Below, piece after piece: positions 12,201 through 23,635 of a stretch of DNA of 64,000 nucleotides (positions are counted from its first letter, which is position 1; each line of letters begins with the position of its first letter). Below the pieces are notes generated by a model. The model did no database searches. It had not been told where the DNA came from and saw only the letters and a program-made list of their open reading frames with translations. This DNA comes from Atherinomorus stipes (taxonomy: Eukaryota; Chordata; Actinopteri; Atheriniformes; Atherinidae): positions 62,001 to 126,000 of the forward strand of contig JALJCO010009077.1 in assembly GCA_023101725.1 (NCBI GenBank). Reading direction: 5' to 3'. The translations under genes were made by a program, and so were the position numbers.

Positions 12201-15200
12201 CAGATGCATCCTCGACTATTTCCAGCTGTGAGAATAAATCTCCAGCAGTAAATACGCAACACAAGTTCAGACTGATGTGTTTGCAGTCTCTAACAAATCT
12301 CCAGTGTTCTTGTGTGAAAACAGCATCACTCAGTACCATCTAACTTTGTCTTATATGAAATTCAAGAGCCAGAAATACTTGATGATTTGGATCAAAACAA
12401 TTTACACAACATGACATGGTTCTGTTTACATCAAAAGTTTGTTTTACTAAGAATAAATGTAAAGGGATCACTGGTTGTGAATGTAAACAGCCAAACTCAT
12501 ACAGAACTCCCACATGTGAAACACTGCATATCCCTGTAAAATGCTCATGCACACATACTGACAGATATTCCCACTAAATATTTTCTATTCTAACAGCAGA
12601 ATCTTCTGCAGCAACCTGAAAGTTTGTAATTCACACATTTATTCTGAGCATGTCTTTATCCATAAATTATTTCTCTGCATTGTTATTTAAGTGCTTTGAT
12701 GCAAGAATGAAAAGGAATGAGATTAATGTTTGTCTGTGTTAAAATCAGCAAAGTACCTGTGATACGTGCATGTCACTTTCATCCACCAGAGGGGGGAGCT
12801 CGCTCAGTACGGGCTCCAGAGCTGCAGACTTGATGCTGGCAGCGTGGTGGGTGACCAGCGCTGTGAGACACGCCAGCGTGCCAAGCTTCAGAGCCCGTTG
12901 GTTCTTCCGCAAGAAAGACCCCAACACAGACAAGGCCTCTGGCAGGATGGAGGACAAGTCAATCTGGACAAGGAGAGGAGTTATTTTTAGCATTCAACAC
13001 CCCCCCCCCTCCCAAAAAAGTATCTTTATTGGGAAAAAAGTGTCATGAACCTTTAATGGGGAGGCAGAGATGAGTGTGATCGTCCTAACAGCTGTCAGTC
13101 TTGTTATCTCATTCTTTAATCTCTCCAGAAAGATCGTTAGGACTCCCTGCAGCTCTGCCCCCAGGTGGTCGCCAAGGTGACACACCATGTGACCCATACA
13201 GGAAATAGCTCTCTCTTTCACTTCCTGGTCGATGTCTGTTGCTTTGAGCCTCTTCATCGTTACAGAAAACACCTTGGGGAAACAACATTTCATGAAGAAC
13301 AGGTGACAAAATAAAACACATCTGGGCCTAAATAACAGCTAATCCAAGAAAAATAAGAGAAGGGACAAAACAGGAACAGAGAATAAATTAAATACAAAAC
13401 ATAAAACAATGTAAACAATAACAGGCTCTTCCATTGTAGGAGAAGAATCCATGAAAGGGCAATAAGGCCAGCCAGAATAAATCTAAACTTCTGTCTGGAT
13501 GTTCTGGAGGCAGGAGGAAACCGACTCCTACTCAACCACATAAAAAAGTTCTGGCAGCTGATTTATATGACCACCCTCAAATACATGACCTCTCCTATTC
13601 TATCAAAGATAGCGAAACAAAGAATATTTCTGCATAACCTGAGGAAATGTACCAACTTGTTTTCACCACAAATAAATTTAACTAGTATAGAATGGCATCT
13701 GCTGGTATTTTTGATGTGTTTAGGTTGACTTTCTGCATCTCTCTATCCACCTACCATCACCTGCCTTGTTTTCATACATGCCTTTCCCTGTGTTTGAACC
13801 AAGTTTGCATATTCAAATTACTCTTAAATTACCACACAGGTGCCATCACACACCAGGCTACATTCCGTGGTGAATCAAAAAAGAATAATGAAGTAATGAC
13901 TTGAGGCAAAAACAACATCTCATCATGTATAAATATACCTTTAAAGAGGGAAGCAGTTACAGTAGAAGGGGTACATTAAAAAAAAAAAAAAAAGAATTTG
14001 CATCGACTTGACTGACTGCCTTGTTCTGTAATTTTCTGTTCTAGTTTTGTTTGGATTTTTGGGTTGCTAAACTTTGTGCCTTAGTTTATTCTATTTCTTG
14101 TCTTATTTAAATGTGTTATTACGTTATTTCTGCCTAAGCGACTTGTTTTTGTGCATTCTGCTTGGTTTACTTTGGCTTTGTGTGTGTTTGAGTTTAAATT
14201 TTCTACATATCTCTGTTGTTACTTAATATTTTCCCTGGCTGTCCACAGTGAAACGTATCTTATCTCCAGGTCATCATCTTACCGCCTGTTCCCAAAATTC
14301 AAATATCTGAAAGATCCTTTTGTTAGATGCTGTACTCATAAAAACAAGGTTGGAATAGAAGAAAGAAAGAAATATGTTGATTCAAATCAGCACAGAAGCT
14401 CCATTCAACTCAGCTTTTCTCATATAAACCATAATTATGCAACTATCCTGCTCCAACCCCTGCTTGAGAGCCATTATGTCAATATCATTAACTGTGCTAT
14501 CAAGACAAAAAAAAACACATACCAGGAAGACATAAACTACAATCAGATTAAAACCTCACAGATAAGAGAAAACACCCCTGAGCCTTCGTACCTCCTTGAC
14601 GAACGGTTTGGGGTTGAATCCTCCAGCTGTGGCCGTCTCTCCCTGAGGCCTCATCACTCTGACCAGCTGCTGGGTGACCAGCAGAGCTTCCGACGTGATC
14701 TTATAGAAAGTGTCCTCCACACACGCCAAGACCGCAGGCAGCAGCACCTGCAGGGAGCACAGCCGGGATGAGCACAGCCGGGATGAGCACAGCCGGGATG
14801 AGCACAGGAAGTGTCACACTATCAGCAAAAACGCTTTTCTTTTGTTACTTGGTCAAAAGTGCAACACGTACTCCGGTTCTTGTACATGTAATAACGGATG
14901 ATACGTCATTGAGGGGATAAAAACAGATTGATCTTAATTTGTGGAGGTCAGACTTTGTTTCATTACCTATGGGCATGTAATATTGAACTGGCATTTACTG
15001 ATATTCTTTGGTTTGTCTCATTCAGCCAGCTCATCATAATCTTTTGAGTGCAAAAAAAAACAACCCTTTTAAGATCATTCAAAACTTCCAGCTGCTAGAA
15101 TAACGAAAGAAATATATGTATCAATGGAAAGCAAAATTTTAAAAGAGGTCTGGAGAACCTGCATGTGTGGCTGAAAGGCTTGTGGAGGATGGGAGAGGAG

Positions 15201-18200
15201 GAGGACGTGAAAGAAGGAGAGAGCATCAATCCTCATGGTGGAGGAGGTGGACTTGTCTGTCAGGGAGAAGATAATTCCTGGAGGGACAGGAGGAAAAGAG
15301 AGAAGGTAGATGGAAGTAAGAGTAAAGCAGAGGGGGAAGAAAATAAAGCAGCTGAGGGAAAAGACAAATGGACGCTGCAAGGTTTTTAGTGTGAGGAAGA
15401 GGTAGCAAAGAAAGGAAGCTTATGTGCGAACTTCTCTATGTCTGAGTTTTAGAGAACGGGAGAGCACGCATTAATGGGAAGAGGGTGAAAGATTGTCTCG
15501 TCCTCATTTTCTGACATATCTAAGTGTTTTAGGATTTGTGTGTGTGTGTGTGTGTGTGTGCATGTACCAGGAATTAGGGCAGGTATGTGCTCTTCCAGAG
15601 CTCCAGGTACAGTGTGAGCCAGCTCAGTGAGGAGGCAGAAGCAGCCCTGTCGAGATTTAATGCTCTTCTCCTTCAGCTGTCTGTGGAGAGCCTTCACAAT
15701 CACTGGAACCTGGACTCAGAAACACACACACACATTTACACCTGAGATTTGGTCCTGAAACACATGCTGCATGTTGGATGGAATCGCTCATCTTCTATGT
15801 CAGAACATGTGACGATGCCGGTTAATAGTAAATTCTGCTAAATCATGTTCAGCTACAGTATACCATCATTTAATACACATGTAGCAGTCAGTCAGATTAT
15901 TTTCTTTTCTGTATTGTAATCAGGATTTTTTTTCAAGATATTCATCATGTGCATACGGTAAATGACATGTCTTTGATTTAGTCATTAATTAGCAGGTGAC
16001 GTTTAAACATTGTTTCATCTAAACTCAGTCTGATGCTTCATAAGCCCTGCCAGACCCTTCGATAGTACGATTCTGCACCTGTTTCTTCAGCAGGGAAACT
16101 GCAGGCTCCTCCTCCCTGCCCGCCCCCGGGTCTGAACCTGCCAGGATGAGGCCGTGGTGACTTGAACCCATGCGAGTTTGTCTCAGCAGTGTTGAAAACG
16201 CTGTGAAGACGTCGGCTCTCACGTTCTCCTCACGCTCCTTGAATCGAGCCATCAGAGCGGGGCAGATGGAGGAGTAAAAGGAGAGGAGGAGGTCCCTGCG
16301 GGTGCTGATCAACGCCTCCAGACACTTTATTGCAGAGCGGCGCACCTTCCAGCTCATATCATCATCATCACTGTACTCGTCGTCTGATTCTGGAGATGAG
16401 AGAGGTTATTTTCAAGGAGAAAACAGAGGCAAACATTTCCTTTATTTGTCTTAGAGGTTAACCAGAAGGTCACGCATAGAAACAGTGCATCTGAAACAAA
16501 TGTAAGGAAAACATTTTCAACAAGTGCATTTATTTGAATTTATTTTCCCCAAAATATTGTCCTGCTGAATATCAGTTTCTCCTCTAAAATCAATCAGACC
16601 TGACAGACACAACTAGCAGGTCTAACGAACCTTCATCAAGTCCATCCTCTATGTCCATGCTGTCTTCCTCTGCCTCTTCACCATCATCATAGTTATAGTT
16701 AGGGTCAAAGGTCATGAACTTAAGGCAAAGTTGTGTCACCGTGGCAACATGAGGTGACATCTCCTTTGGAGACCTGTTGGGTAAAATGCAGATGGTGAAA
16801 GAGGAAGGATGTGTGTGTATTTGTATTATTCCTGTTTTCAAGACATAAATCTTTTTGCAGTCTCATTGTAGAGATTGAACTCGTTTAGAAGACAAGTATA
16901 CAACAAGTATAGGTTTTACAAACATTTTTAACTTCAGGTCAGGACAAAGACAGCTGAAGGCTGTTTAGGGTCAGACAAAAATCATTTTTGCTTCAGTTAA
17001 ACTTACGCTGCAGGCAATGGAAGTAAGTTTGTCTTTTTTGATGTGATGAACACTGTGAGTCTGTGTGTCAGTACATACCTGCGTATGAAGGCCTCAAAGG
17101 CCTGGAAACAGTATTCTCTCAGCTCATCGTCTTCAACGCTGGTGAACTTCACCACCATGGGGATCAGTTTCTCTAAATGTTCACCTACACAACACAAAAA
17201 CAAGAAAGAAAATCTACTATTGAGGTGTGATAAGGTCCCTTTACCCGACATGGCATGGTGTGTAGTTTTAGTTTTTGTATCTTTTTGTTCTCCATTAGTT
17301 CTGTAACGTTCCTGTTTAGAGGTGTTTAGCTTCATTTTCTGCCTCATTCCCTGTGAGTTGTGTTTAGTTGTCCTCCTGTTCTTGCTTCACGCCGGCTCAG
17401 TAGCTGATCAACAGACCTCATTTTATGATATCATCGCCTCCCTCAGTTCACATCAACCTGTAATCATTTAAGACTTTCACAGCATGACCGTATGGCCAAA
17501 TGCATCCACAGTAGCAATATTTATACACCATGAGCAGAAAACTTCTCTTTTTTTAGGGGTGGGGCTGCATTGAAATATTGAGTGGGTGTATCTAGTGATG
17601 CACGATATGAAAAACCGATGTCGATAACCGATCATTTTCTGCTTGTCATGGACGATACTGACATAAAGCTGAAGATGGTGTAATATTTATTTCTTGAGCA
17701 AAATTAGAAAATACTTTTGCTGCAGATCCAGTAGTTGTCATTATAATGTCATAATAGTGGGCACATGCCCCACGGATTTAAAAAACAAACAAACAAACAA
17801 ACAAAAAAACAGCACTCTGCAGGTTCGTCACCAAACAGCACCGGTTATATATTGGTTAGTTATATTAGTCAATATCGAGTCAATATCGATCATCAGTTTA
17901 AAAGCCAAAATCGGCCAATACTGATATCACCCCCAATAATATTGTGCTTCTTTAACTGTAACACTAACTTTATAAAACTGATCTTGATCTTAATCTGTAT
18001 CAATAACAATGTGATTTTGACAACTGATTTCACATCACTGTCTTATTGTATGTAAACTTCTAATCTACACATCAGGTTTCCTTTGTTCCTTGCCACACCA
18101 TTGCTAGTCCTTGTGTCTGATGTTAAGTTTGGTTTCTTGTTTGCTCTCCTCTGTGTTCATGGATGTTTGTGTCTGGACTCCATCCCTTTGCAGTAGTTTT

Positions 18201-21200
18201 TTGTTCTGGTTAAACAAATAAATCATCCACTCGGTCCCCATCCATCACTGTGAGTGTTCTTTAGGGTCTTCCACTCCTGCTACACCAACCACAGCATGGC
18301 ATGACATTTTGGTGGTGTCATATAAAAGCCCAGAACAAATTAAAAAACAGATCTCACCAACTCGATGGCCGCCCTGTCGACTAACAGTTGCCAAGCACTG
18401 GATATACGTCCTCGTCATTGATGTTGGCGGATTCTTGCCCAACTCTGTCAACAGGTGTTCAGTAAGCTGTGAGAAAAGGGCAGGGCTACAGGAGGGAACC
18501 AGGTGACCCAGAGCCAAAATGGAGCGCTTCCTGACCGCCATTCTGGGGCTGGTTAGCTGATGGAGCATACAGATGAAAAATGAATGAATAAAAGAAGCTG
18601 TGATTGGACGATATGATAACTGAAACATTAACAAACAAGTGAAAATCTTAAATACAGTAAATGAAATTAACTGAAAGCAGGACAATAAACCAACTTTTCA
18701 TTTGTTTCTGAACTTGTACGGTGTCACAGCGTAAAACTGATGAACCCAGTAAATACCTGCATCCCTCAGGTAGAAATGTCCACGCTGTCCCAACAGCCCA
18801 CTTCCTACTAAACTAACTTTAATAAAGTGTCTTTTTAAATATGACTGTAACTCATCTAGCATCTACCCATGTTTGTTACCTAATCAGATCTCTTCTAGTC
18901 AAGGTGGCAGGAGGCAGCTGGAGAAGCTCATTAGTTGAACTTTACTGCATTTGTACCCGCACAGTTAGAGTTTATCAGGGTGCTTCTTACCTGAGGCAAC
19001 AAGCTGGAGAGCAAAGAGCTGTGGAAACTGACCAGTGCGCCACTCAGCCTGCAGAAAAATAAAGCATCAGGCATCATTTTAAACATGACAGAAACATGGC
19101 TGCCCAAGATGCAGCCATGAAACATCCCAGCTGTGCAGTGGAAACTAAAATAAAGATTAAGCTTACGGATCCAATCCCTATGAACCTCCCCGTCCCACCT
19201 ATAAGCCCCTGCATGACATGAAGAGGTGGGGGACAAAACTGTCAAAAGACAGAACCGTGTTTACCTTCCCAACATGTCCGACAGGATGTCCAGGGCCTCT
19301 AACTGAACAGAGACATCTTCTTGTTTTCCCAAAGCACCAATCAGCTGGGAGGTAATCTTCTTACACACACTGGCTGTCAGAGTCAGACCTGTCAACCCAT
19401 GAAAACAGAAGAACCCAGGAGAAGATTTAAAAAGAAACATCACTCTTACACCTCAAACAAAAATGTAAAGTACATATACAAAGTTGTTCTTCACTCTTTG
19501 CACCTGTTCCAGCTCACTGGTATTAACTAGTGTTGCTTTATGATCTTTGTTCTCCATCTGGCATAGATGTGGTCATTGTGAATTTCAGAGCAATCACTAG
19601 AAAACAGACAAATCTAATCTTGTTTTCACATCACAGACTGCTGCAGTCACAGAGGAATTCTGTCATCTTTCAGTCAGAAAGCTGACACCGCCGGCTCTGT
19701 CACAACGAGACAGCTGAGACAATAATCAGCTCTCACCTGAGGAAGACAACGGCAGCTCAGCGATGACGGCCTTCAGTCCCATGCTGGAAATGTCCCTCAG
19801 CTGTTCCTTGTCTGATGTCATGTTTGAGCACAGCGTGTCCACCATCGCCTCCACCTGAGGCTCCTTCACCTTACTCACCAGAGGCGCCAGGCTAAAAATA
19901 ACAAACCACAATAAACTTCAGTCTATGGCTGCAATAACTAGTAACTGTAAGCACACATATGTCCACTCATTACCTTATTTGACCAAATTAAATTGAAATA
20001 CCCAGTTATTCATCCAAATAACAATTTATTTTCAGGATTTGACCTTTTGAGAGATTACTCATGAAACAATATGGTTGTTGGTTCAGCAAAACATACATGG
20101 AAACTATTGATTTTCTTTTTTAATTCAATCTTTTAGAGAGCTGTTACTATTATTATAACAAACAAAACTGCAAAAAGAAGACAGCAAATTGCAGATAAAC
20201 CTCCCAACCCTTTCTAATAGGTGAGATGCTCTAAAAGAATCAAACATAAACACCAATTGTTTAATGATAAGAAAACTGGGTACAAACCAAGTTAAATTCA
20301 CACTTTTTCTTCTTTATTTTATAAAATAGAAACCTAGCATTAAAATAAATTCTAAATATATGATCATATGTTTGGAGCATTAAGATTAAGATTAACCTCA
20401 GCTGGGTCATTTCTGTGTGGAGCTGCTTGTTCTCCAGGATCCTCTCCAGCTACTCCGGCTTCCTCCCACAGTCCTTATATATTTATCTGGTCATTCTAAA
20501 TGATTTATGAGTTGTTTGCTGTTTGTCTGAATTTTCCCTGTGACAGACCGGTTACCTGTCCAGTACCACTCACCCAGTGACAGCTGGGATATGCTTAGAT
20601 TCCCCAGATATGGAAAATGAATGTGTGAACAATAAGAACTCTGTTTGGACAGTCGTGTGTTAAAGAAGCCGTCCATCCTGCACTAGCAGCACCACACATC
20701 ACGAGTAATTACTGAATAACCAAAGGGGATGAATGTTAGCACCATGTCACACTGCACCAGTAAGAGACCAGCAGCCTCTGGTCCAAATCTTTCCCTACTC
20801 CAATAACTGGCCAGCCCAGATGAGAAAGAAACAATGCAGGACCACCAATCACCCCAAACTTTAATGTGGTTATTTGCAAGTTTTACCATTTCACCGCCAG
20901 GTTCTGCACCTCTCCGTTCTTGTCCTCCAGCAGTCTGAGCAGCATGCTGACCACTTTCCTCTCGCTGTCCTCATCCAGTTTGATGCTGTCCTTCTGCAGC
21001 TCCAGCATCAGGTCATTCGTGGCCATGAACCTGCACACACACATGCAACGTACCACATCCAAACATGCCGATGAGAATAAAGAAAGAGACTAACGGTCAA
21101 AATAAATCAGCCATCAATCATTAAGAAAAACAGAGAATTGCAAACACACTAATAATTAACTAATTAACACATATTCTAATAATCATCTAATCAAATTATG

Positions 21201-22564
21201 TAGCTTACTTTATAGGTAAAAGATGGTTGCTATAGTGTCTATTTATGCCCTTTAATCGGAAGGTGATATTATGGCCTTAGGAAGGTAATTTGTTCTACAA
21301 TACAGCAAAAATTTTCCACTATTTAAAAAAGAAAAAAAAAAACAGTCGACAAAATAACTTAATGATTTATCAATTAAGGAATATACAGTATGAATGATCA
21401 ATGATAAAATAAAAACAAATTTCAAACTTTACTTAATTTTAATATGCACAACTCTTCTGAGATCTTTGCAAACAGTAAGCTACTTTCATCTAAAGTTTTA
21501 AGCTTATTTAGCTTAAACACAAGATCTCGTATCTAAAAGAGGGTTAAGTGCTACTTGCTTACATACAGTACTGTATATCTACCACTAGAGAAGTCCACTT
21601 TGCTCTAATGGTTGGCATCCACTGTTAAAAACCCTGCTGAAATGTTAAATTCTGAATATTTATTGGATGTAAAGTTTATTAAGTACAGGCCAAGCAATCA
21701 CCATCAACTAGATCAGTAAGCTCTGTGATTCTGTGACATGTAAACTTAACTGGAAAATGTCAGTACATACAGTACGTCTGTAGATTTAATCTCAAAGCAA
21801 AGTCAGTCATAAAACGCACCTATACTACCAAAGGATTGTTAAAGGAGGTTAAAGTTAATGTTTTGAAATTGGGCAAGTGAGATTTTCATCTTAATCCAGC
21901 AGAAGTGTAGAAGAAGGGCTTTGTGAACAGTTCATGTGAGGTAACCTACCAACATTGTGGAATTGAGGATGTTCTGCTCAGAGGCTGAAATTCATTCAGG
22001 ATGACATGCAAGAGTAATCAATCGGGGGAAAAGAAAGTTTAATTGTAAGGAGCATCACACTTCATGCAGAAAGCAGATGTTTGCATACTTTTGACTTTTT
22101 GTTTGATTCTTTTTGTAGAATGTGACTTTCCCCCTTTCAAACTGTGGTCTCTTCTACAATAATGGTTCTATGTAATAGTAAACTGCTATGTAGGGGTTTT
22201 GGACTGATTGTTAAAAAAGGTGGGAGGTAACATTTTTGTTACAACAGTACTGTATTGTTTTACCTCTTCTGACTAATTTAGAGTCTGAACTGACTGAAAA
22301 TCAAAATAGTTATATGGAGTTACATTTTCATTTAAAGCATACCTGCAGCGTGACTGTTTGTAGAAAACTTAATAAACTGATTTTAGATATAGGACACAAA
22401 TATCCACCGTGCAATTAAATGCCACACACATGACATCAGGCACAGTCAAAAAGTGTCATCTCACTGTCACAGCAGCCCAACTGTTATTCACTGTACCTGA
22501 AATCTTTGTCAGTAGATGTCATTTTCTCCAACAGGTTGGAGATGTGGTACGACACGGCCGACAT
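3291..22564 (-). CDS. cand2: CAND2, cullin-associated NEDD8-dissociated protein 2
   Basis: All-helical HEAT-repeat protein that binds un-neddylated cullin-RBX1 and helps exchange substrate receptors of cullin-RING ligases. It acts in cytosol and nucleus. Coding exons, 5' to 3' on the minus strand: 22564-22497, 21030-20887, 19891-19737, 19388-19265, 19048-18991, 18556-18358, 17184-17079, 16773-16631, 16389-16079, 15709-15568, 15277-15159, 14747-14592, 13272-13051, 12963-12757, 10671-10484, 7792-7627, 7412-7272, 6664-6525, 6203-6028, 5397-5302, 4813-4644, 4564-4400, 4060-3953, 3521-3291. All phases join, giving 1244 aa with no internal stop. The start reads [15 protein letters not shown]. An acidic stretch (residues about 309-345) precedes MSWKVRR, as in the family. 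The C-terminal half holds [24 protein letters not shown]2 is preferred over CAND1 because of [24 protein letters not shown] and [11 protein letters not shown], and because SEC13 is next door. Human CAND2 and SEC13 both lie in 3p25. Confidence 0.95.
8448..9440. repeat. Degenerate hAT-like remnant in CAND2 intron
   Basis: Within the long CAND2 intron between the exons at 10484 and 7792, the left part starts AGAGATGCACCAATCTAC. This resembles the RGAGATGCACCGAT ends of fish hAT elements. The right part (about 9345-9440) is rich in ATATCCGAT and ATTGGATTGAATCGG-type words. Between them, 8985-9110 holds another transposon-like fragment with a poly-G run. The ends are too decayed to set exact limits. 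Confidence 0.25.
10672..12756. other. CAND2 intron, nothing recognised
   Basis: This 2.1-kb intron separates the exons at 12757-12963 and 10484-10671. It is AT-rich, contains a poly-G tract near 12036-12048, and shows no second gene or recognisable element. Confidence 0.5.
14756..14807. repeat. 15-bp minisatellite beside a CAND2 acceptor
   Basis: About 3.5 perfect copies of the 15-mer AGCACAGCCGGGATG lie end to end. On the minus strand they sit just upstream of the exon 14747-14592, so they fall in or next to the polypyrimidine and branch-point zone of that acceptor. Confidence 0.85.
15537..15560. repeat. (TG)n next to a CAND2 5' splice site
   Basis: A plus-strand TG run of about 12 units ends 7 bases from the exon boundary at 15568. 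On the transcribed strand the intron starts GTACATG and then runs into a CA repeat. CA repeats close to donors are known binding sites for hnRNP L. Confidence 0.8.
17595..17955. repeat. Degenerate hAT-like MITE in CAND2 intron
   Basis: The left end carries GTGATGCACGATATG followed by CCGATGTCGATAACCGAT-type words. The right part repeats them inverted (AATATCGAGTCAATATCGAT, then AATATTGTGCTTC). This matches the look of fish hAT elements with CGAT-rich subterminal repeats. The terminal repeats are imperfect and no target duplication is certain. Confidence 0.4.
20390..20640 (+). repeat. Fish-wide dispersed repeat, copy 1
   Basis: Recognisable words are TACTCCGGCTTCCTCCCACAG, a diverged 'acagaccggttacctgtccag' block, then 'cagctgggatatgc' and 'atggaaaatgaatg'. 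Inverted relatives lie at 30866-30990 and 33122-33251. It is non-coding and sits in the CAND2 intron between the exons at 20887 and 19891. Confidence 0.6.
21031..22496. other. CAND2 intron 1, nothing recognised
   Basis: This AT-rich intron lies between coding exons 1 and 2 of CAND2. I see no second gene, RNA gene or clear element in it. Confidence 0.5.
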
Positions 22565-23011
22565 CGTTGTATTTTGATAGTTGACACAATCGAAAGATAG
22601 TTTTTAATCTGTGGCAAAGTTATGGAAATGGAGCAACAGATTTACTCTGACAACATGGCGAGACTGGTGGGCAGAGAGGAGAGCTAACGGTCGGCGGAAC
22701 CCGACACTTCAGGGTTCAGATAAATATAGAAGTCAGGCAGGCAAAATGCTCTGGGTTTGTTGCGCCATCGTGTGGTCAGATGGAAAATTACAGCTGAGTC
22801 ATTGCCAGTAATAAACATGAAATTATATTTTAGATGAATCGTTTAAAGTCCTCAACATTTACTATGGCAACGTTTCATCTTCTGATTTCTGTCGGACTAT
22901 CATATCTCATGGAAGGACACAGAACGATATATCAAGTAAAGACGCAAAAGGTTAATTAAATAAATAAATACACACACACATATAAAGCTTTATACAAACT
23001 GAAGAAAGAAT

Positions 23012-23148
<137 letters not shown>

Positions 23149-23366
23149 CCTATAAAAGTGTTGGCATTCCTATACAAAAGGATAGTCAAACTATAGCCTA
23201 TCTTTACATTTGACGGAAAAGCTCTCGCTTTTTATCGTTATAATTGTGATGTAATCTATTAGGGTTATTTACAATACAAGTAAACCACATTTTAAAAATT
23301 ATCTTAAGAATTTATCATCTTATTTTCTTGCTAAATTATCCCCCTCCACAACTATTAACTATCTCT

Positions 23367-23462
23367 GTTTTGTTTTGTTTTGTTTTATTTTATTTTATTT
23401 TATTTTATTTTATTTTATTTTATTTTATTTTATTTTATTTTATTTTATTTTATTTTATTTTA
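23367..23462. repeat. (TTTTG)n/(TTTTA)n microsatellite
   Basis: A few TTTTG units pass into about 16 TTTTA units, just upstream of the presumed SEC13 transcription start. It is non-coding. Confidence 0.97.
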
Positions 23463-23635
23463 TCGCTTCCTTGTGTGGTTGCAGAACCATTGTAAATCCT
23501 TTGTTTCCATCGGTAGGAAGTGTGGTGGGACTCGGTGGAAGCGGCTTGTGTACTTGTTGCCACGTCGGAGTAGTTGGTGTACCTGATTAAAACGTTTCAG
23601 ACACCAGGGCGAACGCTTAACATTTAGCTTCAGTT

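Noticed and set aside
14151..14771. 206-aa plus-strand open frame
   Set aside because: Its second half is antisense to a real CAND2 exon and the first half is intron. No domain is visible.
3291..22564. CAND1 instead of CAND2
   Set aside because: Several C-terminal words ([33 protein letters not shown]) and linkage to SEC13 favour CAND2.
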